This document shows positions 57,949-64,000 of a DNA stretch of 64,000 nucleotides, one piece after another; position 1 is the stretch's first letter, and every line of letters begins with the position of its first letter. Both the position numbers and the translations under genes were made by a program. A model generated the notes under the pieces. The model was not told the DNA's origin. It made no database searches and saw only the letters and a list, made by a program, of their open reading frames with translations. This stretch comes from Caenimonas sp. SL110 (GTDB lineage Bacteria > Pseudomonadota > Gammaproteobacteria > Burkholderiales > Burkholderiaceae_C): contig NZ_JANU01000037.1 in assembly GCF_001044395.1 (NCBI RefSeq), positions 1 to 64,000 of the forward strand, in the 5' to 3' direction.

Positions 57949-58671
57949 CTAGATGGCCGCCGCCCAGAGCATGGTCAGTCCCGCCAGCAACAGCAATCCG
58001 TCCATCAGCAACCTGAATCGCGACGCATCGAGCTGGCGTACGTACCGCTTGGCGATGAACGCACCCGCAAACAGCGAGGTGCCGATGATCAATCCCTTTC
58101 CGACGGCCTCTAGAGGCAGCGCGCCCAGCGTGCGGAACGTGATGGCTTTGGCGGCGTGCACGGCTATCGAGGCCATCGCTTCGGTTCCCAGGTATGCGCC
58201 TTTCACAAGGCCGTAAGCCAGGAAGAAGGGCGCATTGATCGGGCCCGTCGTCGCCACGATTCCAGTGAGAAAGCCGATGAACAGGCCCACCACAGCCAGA
58301 TGCCACGCCTGCAGCTGGAGCTCTCGTGCGGCCATCCAGCGGCGCACCGGAATCATTGCAATGAAAAAGCAGCCCAATCCCATCTCGACCCATCGCGCGG
58401 GCAGGGCGAGTAGCGTAGCGGCGCCAAGCGCAGCAGCAGGAAAACCTGTAGCGCTGTAGATCGCGACCGCGCGCCAGTCCACGTCTTTCCACCAGGCCGC
58501 GACTCTTGATGCGTTCGCCAGCAGCGAAGCCACCGCCATGATGGGCACGGCGTCGCGCGGGCCGAACACGATGACCAGCGCGGGCATGAGCATGATCGAC
58601 GTGCCAAAGCCGACGATGCCGCCGAGCGTACCGGCAACGAGTCCCAGGACGAGGACGAGGGCGAACTCCAC
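57949..58671 (-). CDS. TauE/SafE-family sulfite/anion exporter-like protein
   Basis: 240 residues from the GTG at 58671 (MEFALVLVLGLVAGTLGGIVG). There are about eight hydrophobic segments, with the paired family motifs GTLGGIVGFGTSIMLMPAL and LFIGFLTGIVATTGPINAPFF. The family exports sulfur-containing anions such as sulfite; the substrate here is unknown. It follows the MFS gene on the same strand with 7 bases between them. Confidence 0.85.
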   Translation of the reverse strand: MEFALVLVLGLVAGTLGGIVGFGTSIMLMPALVIVFGPRDAVPIMAVASLLANASRVAAWWKDVDWRAVAIYSATGFPAAALGAATLLALPARWVEMGLGCFFIAMIPVRRWMAARELQLQAWHLAVVGLFIGFLTGIVATTGPINAPFFLAYGLVKGAYLGTEAMASIAVHAAKAITFRTLGALPLEAVGKGLIIGTSLFAGAFIAKRYVRQLDASRFRLLMDGLLLLAGLTMLWAAAI

Positions 58672-58678
58672 CGGGCGA

Positions 58679-59860
58679 TTATTTGCGCTTGCCCAGCGCC
58701 CGTGCAAACCACCACCCGATGGCGGGAAGTGCGACGGCGGGCACGACCAGCATCGCAACGTAGCCCCACTGGTCGAATGAATAGCCAGCGATGCTCACGC
58801 CGATGGCCTGCCCGACGAAGAGGCAAAACGCGAACACCGAAACGGCAGTGCCGCGCGCCTCGGGCGCCATCTGGGTCGCGTGCGTCTGCAGCGTGTTGTG
58901 AAACAGGTAGGTGCCGAATCCGACAAGCAGAGCAATCGGGCCCGCCAGCATGTAGAGCGGACTCACCAGCCATCCGATGAAGCCTGCACCAATCATCACG
59001 CCGCCCCACAGCACCATGCGTCGCTCGCCGAACCGGTGCACGATGTGCCGGGCCAGGATCGCGTAGAGCAGGCCGCCCACTGCGTACAGGGCGATGAGCG
59101 CAGCTGCGGTCGAAATCGCGATGCCAAAGCGCAGGTGCAGGTAAGAAGGCAAGTAAGCCAGCGGCCCGAGCAGGAAGATTCCTTCGAGGCCAACCGCAAT
59201 GAGCACATAGCGTGACCAGGGCATCCGCAGCACTGATCGCAGCTGCGACACGAAAGCGATTCGCGTAGGGCCCGCGCTGGCGGCGGCAGGTGCGTCCCGC
59301 AGCCAGAGAAGCATCGCCACGCCCACCACCGCGTATCCCGCGCTGATCATGAAGAAAGCGCCACGCCAGCCCGCCGCAGATTCGGCGAAGAGCCCGCCTG
59401 CCAGCTGGCCGGCCATCATTCCGGAGATGGTGCCCGTCAGCATCCGGGCCAGCGTGGCCTGACGCTGGTCGTAGGCAACGGCGTCCCCTATCCAGGCCAT
59501 GCTCAGGGGGATCACGCCTGCGGCTGCCATGCCCCACAGCACGCGCATCACCACCAGAACGTCAAAGTCGGTTGCCGCGCCGCACAGGCCCGCACCGACA
59601 GCGCACCCCATCACCGCGATCAGCACCATCCTGGCCTTGCCGAACCGGTCGCCCAGCGGGCCGAAAACAAGTTGCATCAGCCCATAGGCGACGGAAAAGG
59701 AAATGACGACGCGCCCGGCAACGCCTGCGGTGATGCCGAAATCGCTGACCAGCCGGGGAAGCAGGGCGTCGCAGATGCGCATGCCTGCGCCAGAGAAGAA
59801 CCCGGCCATCGCCAGCAGGGCAATCGTCCTGCCGGAGCCTGCAGCGCTGGCGGTCGCCAC
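58679..59860 (-). CDS. MFS transporter
   Basis: 393 residues with twelve hydrophobic segments. The start is the GTG at 59860, two bases after the stop of the upstream LETM1-like gene (TCA at 59863 read on the plus strand). The MFS loop 2-3 signature is recognisable as FGPLGDRFGKARMVL, and a second half-repeat is present near residues 230-280. Drug or metabolite efflux is typical, but no substrate can be assigned. Confidence 0.88.
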   Translation of the reverse strand: MATASAAGSGRTIALLAMAGFFSGAGMRICDALLPRLVSDFGITAGVAGRVVISFSVAYGLMQLVFGPLGDRFGKARMVLIAVMGCAVGAGLCGAATDFDVLVVMRVLWGMAAAGVIPLSMAWIGDAVAYDQRQATLARMLTGTISGMMAGQLAGGLFAESAAGWRGAFFMISAGYAVVGVAMLLWLRDAPAAASAGPTRIAFVSQLRSVLRMPWSRYVLIAVGLEGIFLLGPLAYLPSYLHLRFGIAISTAAALIALYAVGGLLYAILARHIVHRFGERRMVLWGGVMIGAGFIGWLVSPLYMLAGPIALLVGFGTYLFHNTLQTHATQMAPEARGTAVSVFAFCLFVGQAIGVSIAGYSFDQWGYVAMLVVPAVALPAIGWWFARALGKRK

Positions 59861-59862
59861 GG

Positions 59863-60279
59863 TCAGCGCGCGTTCTTGCGGTTGCGGTACTTGCGGCGTT
59901 TGTCCAGGAACCACGCGAGGAAGGGCAGCAAGATCACCGAGCCGGGGAGCGCCCAGATAAAGAGATAAGGACTCACCGCCGATGCCGAGCGAACCATGGC
60001 ACTGAGCTCCTGCTTTTCCTCGGGTGTCCACTTGCCGCCGTTGCGCTGCTTCATGAGAAGCGGCCATGCACCTTTGATCATCACCAGCTCATCGCGCAGG
60101 CGCACCTTTTCGCGGCTATTGCTGGCAAGGAAGGAGCAAAACCAGATCGGCGCCCGCTTCATCTTGGTCTGGAAAACGGTGGTGGAGGTGCCGTCAAATG
60201 CGGGGGCTGGCGCCTTTTGGGCCGCTACCGGGTGGGCGACTGCAACTTCTTTGGCAGGTTCGGCGCGGACTTCTTGCAT
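59863..60279 (-). CDS. LETM1-like small membrane-associated protein
   Basis: 138 residues. A variable N-terminus is followed by KWTPEEKQELSAMVRS and a hydrophobic segment PGSVILLPFLAWFLDKRRKYR, as in the short LETM1-like proteins of beta-proteobacteria. The C-terminus is strongly basic. It is the first gene of a leftward group with the MFS and TauE genes. Function unknown in bacteria. Confidence 0.75.
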   Translation of the reverse strand: MQEVRAEPAKEVAVAHPVAAQKAPAPAFDGTSTTVFQTKMKRAPIWFCSFLASNSREKVRLRDELVMIKGAWPLLMKQRNGGKWTPEEKQELSAMVRSASAVSPYLFIWALPGSVILLPFLAWFLDKRRKYRNRKNAR

Positions 60280-60303
60280 CGCCCGATTCTAGGTGTCGCG
60301 CAC

Positions 60304-60331
60304 AAGGAAAAGGGGACCGCAAGCGGTCCCC
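60304..60331 (-). terminator. Rho-independent terminator of the CsbD gene
   Basis: On the minus strand: GGGGACCGC, TT, GCGGTCCCC (nine perfect pairs), then TTTTCCTT. It lies 22 bases past the CsbD stop. Confidence 0.9.
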
Positions 60332-60353
60332 GGGGTCATTTTTCACAAGGCCG

Positions 60354-60539
60354 TCAGGCTTTGTCGACGGCATCCTTGATGCCTTCTTTCAGGTCGCCTA
60401 CGCCCTTTTGCAGCTTGCCTTCGACCTGGCGGGCTTCGCCCTTGGCCTCCTGCTCCTTGCTGCCGATCACCTTGCCCAGGTTTTCCTGCGCCTCGCCGGC
60501 GATGTCCTTGACGGTGCCTTTGACTTGATCCTTGTTCAT
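60354..60539 (-). CDS. CsbD family stress protein
   Basis: 61 residues (MNKDQVKGTVKDIAGEAQEN), a full-length CsbD domain. It is a small, very hydrophilic cytosolic protein induced by general stress in many bacteria. AAAGGAG six bases before the ATG is a strong ribosome binding site, and a perfect terminator follows, indicating high expression from its own transcript. Confidence 0.95.
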   Translation of the reverse strand: MNKDQVKGTVKDIAGEAQENLGKVIGSKEQEAKGEARQVEGKLQKGVGDLKEGIKDAVDKA

Positions 60540-60594
60540 ATCTGCTCCTTTGGGTTGCTACGGGTTGAAAAACAGGCCTTGCAGGGCGCGAGCC

Positions 60595-61527
60595 CTACGC
60601 GGCCTTCTTGCGGGGTTTGGGTTTGACGCTCGTGGTCGAACGGGCGGGCTTCTTGGCGGCCGCCGCCTTCCGGGCTTTCGCAGGTGATTCGTCGTTGGCG
60701 GCCTTGCGCGCGCCCGTGCTGGGCTCGCCCTTGCGCAAGCTGCGCTTGAGCAGCTCGGTCAGGTCGATGATGTCGGCGCTGCTGTTGATCTCTTCGCCTT
60801 CCAGCGGCTTGACGATGTGCTCGCCCTGGCCGGCCTTTACCTTGGCGGCAACGACCTCTTCGAGCTTTTCCTTGAACTCGTCGTGGAAAGCGTCAGGGTT
60901 CCAGTCGTCCACCAATTCCTTGACGAGCTGCTCGGCCATCTTGAGTTCCTTGTCGCTGATCTTGGTGTCGGCATCGGGCAAGGGCAGGCCGGCTGTGTCG
61001 CGCACTTCGTCGGACCAGCGAAGCAGTTCGAGCACCAGCATGCCGTCGCCTGGAATCAGCGCTGCGAGGTGCTGCCGGGTCGAAATGACGACGCGGGCAA
61101 TGCCGACCTTGCCGGTGCGGCGCATGGTTTCCAGCAGGAGCTTGTAGGGCTTCTGGCCCTTGGCGGCCGGTGCGACGAAATAGGGTTTGTTGAAGTAGGC
61201 CGTCGGGATCTGGCTGCCGTCCACGAACGACTCGATTTCGATCGTCTGGGTGGAGCGGGGCAGGGCCGTCCTGATCTCTTCGGGCGTCACGACCACGTAC
61301 TGGTCTTTTTCGTACTCGAAGCCCTTGACCACCTCGTCGCTGGCCATTTCCTTGCCGGTGGACTTGTTCACCTGCTTGTTGCCGACCGGATTCATGGTCG
61401 ACTTGTCGAGCAGGTTGAACCGCATGCGGTTTTCCTGCGTCGCAGAGTGCAGCGTGATGGGAATGTGGACCAGCCCGAAGCTGATCGCGCCTTTCCACAG
61501 GGTTCGGGTGCTGGATGGTGCGGGCAT
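60595..61527 (-). CDS. ku: Non-homologous end joining protein Ku
   Basis: 310 residues. It is the bacterial Ku homodimer subunit that binds DNA double-strand ends. The core is complete: RTLWKGAISFGLVHIPITLH, KGFEYEKDQYVVVT, SFVDGSQIPTAYF and the bridge region. The C-terminal ~60 residues are Lys/Ala/Arg/Pro-rich (for example RSTTSVKPKPRKKAA), a known DNA-contacting extension. No ligD lies in the window, so its ligase partner must be elsewhere. Confidence 0.95.
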   Translation of the reverse strand: MPAPSSTRTLWKGAISFGLVHIPITLHSATQENRMRFNLLDKSTMNPVGNKQVNKSTGKEMASDEVVKGFEYEKDQYVVVTPEEIRTALPRSTQTIEIESFVDGSQIPTAYFNKPYFVAPAAKGQKPYKLLLETMRRTGKVGIARVVISTRQHLAALIPGDGMLVLELLRWSDEVRDTAGLPLPDADTKISDKELKMAEQLVKELVDDWNPDAFHDEFKEKLEEVVAAKVKAGQGEHIVKPLEGEEINSSADIIDLTELLKRSLRKGEPSTGARKAANDESPAKARKAAAAKKPARSTTSVKPKPRKKAA

Positions 61528-61560
61528 GAGGCAACGTTAGTTGCCGTGCTTCATCCAGGA

Positions 61561-61568
61561 TGTAGGAC
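61561..61568. promoter_or_regulatory. TGTAGGAC motif upstream of ku
   Basis: The reverse complement of GTCCTACA, 33 bases upstream of the Ku ATG on the minus strand and between Ku and the response regulator. Related to the exact motif at 57646 and 62334. Confidence 0.3.
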
Positions 61569-61595
61569 GCTGTAGCGAAACAGCGTGCGTACGAA

Positions 61596-62240
61596 TCAAT
61601 CGATCAGCTTGTTCTTCAGCGCGTAGTAGGTCAGGTCGCTGTTGGACGCGAGGCCCATCTTTTCCATCAGGCGCGTGCGGTACGTGCTGACGGTCTTGAC
61701 GCTCAGTGAAAGCGCATTGGCGATGTCACCGGCCGTCTCGCCCTTGGCGAGCTTGAGGAACACCTGGAATTCGCGCTCGGACAACAGGTCGTGCGCGGCG
61801 CTGCCTTCCTTGCGATTGAGCTGCTGTGCGATGAGTTCAGCCACCGATGGCGAGATGTAGCGTCGGCCCAGCGCAATGGTGCGGATGGCGTTGACGATCT
61901 CCATCGGCTCGCATTCCTTGTTCAGGTAGCCGCTGGCGCCCTGGCGAATCAGGTTCACTGCGTACTGCTCTTCGGGGTAACCCGAAAGAATCAGGATGCC
62001 CACATCCGGTGCCTTGGCACGGATCATGGCCAGCGCGTCGATACCGCTTTGTCCGGGCATGGACAGGTCCATGATGATCACGTCCATTTCGGTGGTGCGA
62101 ACCAGGTCGATGGCCTCGCGTCCGCTGGACGCTTCGCCCACGATACGCAGGTCCACCATCTCGGACAGGAACTGCTTCAGCCCGGCCCGCACGATGGCGT
62201 GGTCGTCGACGATGCCTACTTTTACGATCGAATCATTCAT
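61596..62240 (-). CDS. NarL/UvrY-type LuxR response regulator
   Basis: 214 residues. The receiver has VGIVDDHAIVRAGLKQFLSE, phospho-acceptor Asp58 (VIIMDLSMPG) and YLNKECEP (switch Lys). A LuxR-type HTH (~150-214) follows: LLSEREFQVFLKLAKGETAGDIAN, LSVKTVSTYRTRLMEKMGL. It resembles UvrY/GacA-type regulators. No histidine kinase is adjacent. A TGTCCTACA motif lies 93 bases upstream of its start. Confidence 0.92.
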   Translation of the reverse strand: MNDSIVKVGIVDDHAIVRAGLKQFLSEMVDLRIVGEASSGREAIDLVRTTEMDVIIMDLSMPGQSGIDALAMIRAKAPDVGILILSGYPEEQYAVNLIRQGASGYLNKECEPMEIVNAIRTIALGRRYISPSVAELIAQQLNRKEGSAAHDLLSEREFQVFLKLAKGETAGDIANALSLSVKTVSTYRTRLMEKMGLASNSDLTYYALKNKLID

Positions 62241-62333
62241 GGTCTTGTTTAGCGAAACTCATCAGCCTGAAGTGTGTTCCCAAAAGCGCGGCAGTGGGTC
62301 GAATTGAGACTTTTCAGGCGCAAATTCAGGCTT

Positions 62334-62342
62334 TGTCCTACA
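62334..62342. promoter_or_regulatory. TGTCCTACA motif upstream of the response regulator
   Basis: An exact 9-base motif in the 131-base gap between the response regulator and the CoA-transferase gene. Same as at 38785 and 57646. Confidence 0.35.
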
Positions 62343-62371
62343 AGGCGCTTTCGCATTGGTAACGAGTCGCG

Positions 62372-63253
62372 TCAGGCCATGGTGAGGATCGGCAAATCAC
62401 GTTCAGCCGCCAGGCGATCCAGTTCGGCTCGGGACTGGCCCAGGAAAAATGCAGCGATCGCCTGATGTGTGGCCGGTGCAAACATGGTGCGCATGTCAGA
62501 TGCGTCCAGACCCGCCGCCGCGCACAGGCCGGCTGCAAAGTGCGGCTCCAGCGCGGCCACGGCCACGCGGCCGTCCTTGCAGGGAAAAACCCTGTACCCC
62601 GCGTGTGCGCCGCCGACCGCGCCTGCCGGCTGCGTGAGGCCCCAGTGCCGAGGCAAGGCGAGGTAGGCTGCAGCTTCAGACAACGCTACTTCAATGAACG
62701 CTCCCTGCGGATGCGTTTGGCCGGAACCCGCGTATCGCTCGCTCTGCGCGAGGGCCGCGCCGAGCACGGCTTCGCTGGCCATCAGCGATCCGCTCATGTC
62801 GGCGTACAGCGTTGCGGGCAGTTCAAGGCCGGGCACCAGGCCGTTGTCTGCGAGGTAGGTGAGGTCGTGTCCCGGCTCTTCACCGGCAGGGCCGGGCGCG
62901 CCCACGATCGCGACATGCGAAAGCTCGGGGTAGGCCGCGTGGAGCTTTGACCATTGCAGGCCCAGCTTCGTGATGGCAGACGGGCGAAACGAGGTGAGCA
63001 GCACATGCGACCTGGCGAGTTCGCGATGCAACACCTTCTGGCCGTCGGGGGTTTTCAGATCGGCCGTGATGACCTTGACGCCTTCGCTGAGTTCGTCGTA
63101 AGCCCCCTGGTTGTAGTGACGCATCGGGTCCCCCGCAGGCGGCTCGATCTTCACGCAGGTCGCGCCCATCTTGCGGCAGCGCATCAGCGCCGCAGGGCCG
63201 GGCAGGTTGAGGGCAAGGCTGAGGATCCGGGTCCCGGCAAGCACTGTTGTCAT
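62372..63253 (-). CDS. CaiB/BaiF family CoA-transferase (short)
   Basis: 293 residues, shorter than the usual ~360-400. The N-terminal Rossmann region (GTRILSLALNLPGPAALMRCRKMGATCVKIEPPAGDP) and the segment with the putative catalytic Asp (GHDLTYLADNGL) are present. The C-terminal linking domain appears trimmed. It could be an alpha-methylacyl-CoA racemase-like member. It is divergent from the binding-protein gene at 63352, a frequent pairing in Burkholderiales. Confidence 0.82.
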   Translation of the reverse strand: MTTVLAGTRILSLALNLPGPAALMRCRKMGATCVKIEPPAGDPMRHYNQGAYDELSEGVKVITADLKTPDGQKVLHRELARSHVLLTSFRPSAITKLGLQWSKLHAAYPELSHVAIVGAPGPAGEEPGHDLTYLADNGLVPGLELPATLYADMSGSLMASEAVLGAALAQSERYAGSGQTHPQGAFIEVALSEAAAYLALPRHWGLTQPAGAVGGAHAGYRVFPCKDGRVAVAALEPHFAAGLCAAAGLDASDMRTMFAPATHQAIAAFFLGQSRAELDRLAAERDLPILTMA

Positions 63254-63351
63254 GGTGCGTGATGATGACAGAGCACGGGAACATACCGATTGCTGCGCCG
63301 ATTGCGTGGGCTACGCTGGCCTCGTAGTCACACAACCATTCGGAGACATCG

Positions 63352-64000
63352 ATGAATTTGCGTCGTACCCTGCTCGTTGCCGGTCTTGCAGTCACTGTTT
63401 CAGGCGCGGCGTTCGCGCAAGCCTGGCCGACCCGGCCGATCACGCTGGTCGTGCCGTTTGCTGCCGGCGGACCCACCGATGTCGTCGCCCGCACGCTGGG
63501 CGCATCGATGAGCAAGACGCTCGGCCAGACGGTGGTGATCGAAAACAAGCTGGGGGCGGGCGGCACTGTCGCGGCCTCCTATGTCTCCAAGGCCACGCCT
63601 GACGGCTATACGTTCTTCATCCACCACAACGGCATGGCGACATCGACCGCGCTGTACCGCAAGCTGGCCTACAACCCGCTGACCGATTTCGAGTTCGTGA
63701 GCCAGGCGGTGGATGTGCCGATGACCTTGCTCGCGCGCAAGAATTTCCCGGCCAACAACTTCCAGGAGTTCGCGGCCTACGTCAAGGCGAACAAGGACAA
63801 GATCAATCTCGCCAACGCAGGCCTGGGTGCTGTGTCGCAGCTGTGCGGCATGCTGCTGGAAAACGCCCTGGGCGTGAAGATGACGGCCGTGCCGTTCCAG
63901 GGCACTGCGCCTGCGATGAATGCGTTGCTAGGCGGGCAGGTCGACATCCTGTGCGACCAGACGACGCAGACCATTCCGCAAATCAAGGCGGGCAGCGTCA
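63352..64000 (+). CDS. Bug/TctC-family periplasmic solute-binding protein (runs off the window)
   Basis: 216 codons are visible and no stop is reached; typical members are about 320 residues. A signal peptide ends AFAQA (residues ~22-24), followed by the family motif WPTRPITLVVPFAAGGPTDVVAR and the helix/turn PDGYTF. Bug proteins bind carboxylates and amino acids for tripartite or other transport. A CoA-transferase gene is divergent, suggesting uptake of an acid that is then activated to its CoA ester (inference). Confidence 0.92.
   Translation, partial: MNLRRTLLVAGLAVTVSGAAFAQAWPTRPITLVVPFAAGGPTDVVARTLGASMSKTLGQTVVIENKLGAGGTVAASYVSKATPDGYTFFIHHNGMATSTALYRKLAYNPLTDFEFVSQAVDVPMTLLARKNFPANNFQEFAAYVKANKDKINLANAGLGAVSQLCGMLLENALGVKMTAVPFQGTAPAMNALLGGQVDILCDQTTQTIPQIKAGSV

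Noticed and set aside
58353..59537. Alternative 394-aa minus frame within the MFS/TauE genes
   Set aside because: Frame-shifted shadow on the same strand, rich in Arg and Cys, with no family resemblance.

Overview
The window is GC-rich chromosomal DNA of a beta-proteobacterium, most likely Burkholderiales (Comamonadaceae or a neighbouring family). The gene content supports this: an oxygen-dependent hemF beside purD/yebC, the block nadD-rsfS-rlmH-maf with rng just downstream, a Bug/TctC-type periplasmic binding protein, msbA with LPS transferases, and a uracil-catabolism cluster of the URC type. No rRNA, tRNA, CRISPR array, prophage or complete insertion sequence was recognised.

Layout. 0.5-7.6 kb is a leftward pyrimidine-salvage and uracil-breakdown block: a CodA-family deaminase, a HupE/UreJ-like membrane protein, a TPR protein, upp, a DUF1688 (URC4) protein and a GTP-cyclohydrolase-II-like (URC1) protein. 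7.7-11.5 kb holds a lipoprotein, a toxin-antitoxin pair with a palindromic operator, a VIT-family transporter and a YjgR-type ATPase. 11.5-21 kb is housekeeping: yebC-purD-hemF-nadD-rsfS-rlmH-maf and rng, interrupted between maf and rng by a lipase-like candidate effector. 21-27 kb is envelope glycan synthesis and export: an O-antigen-ligase/GT9 fusion, msbA and two GT2 enzymes. tolB-pal-cpoB follows, then fatty-acid oxidation genes (29.5-34.8 kb).

35.3-50.3 kb is the accessory core. It contains a CesT-type type III secretion chaperone with a Ser/Pro-rich partner gene, an orphan 440-residue protein, an FtsH-like membrane protease, a REC-cyclase protein and two very large adjacent proteins (682 and 1433 residues). 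Four transcription units here and at 17 kb (lipase, chaperone-effector, and the 682- and 1433-residue genes) are each preceded by a promoter-like element of the form GGAAC, one base, exactly 15 bases, TTACNNA. This closely matches the hrp box read by HrpL-type ECF sigma factors. The simplest reading is a scattered, co-regulated set of type III effectors whose secretion apparatus and sigma factor lie outside the window. None of the large proteins was matched to a named effector family.

50.3-64 kb holds metabolic, radical-SAM and transport genes and a stress-related group (KGG protein, LETM1-like, CsbD, Ku, LuxR-type response regulator). Palindromic repeats with GTCAT/ATGAC ends sit at six intergenic sites, one of them supplying a gene's stop codon. 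A different, 129-bp palindromic doublet is inserted in frame inside ygiQ.

All assignments come from reading the sequence; no similarity search was run.
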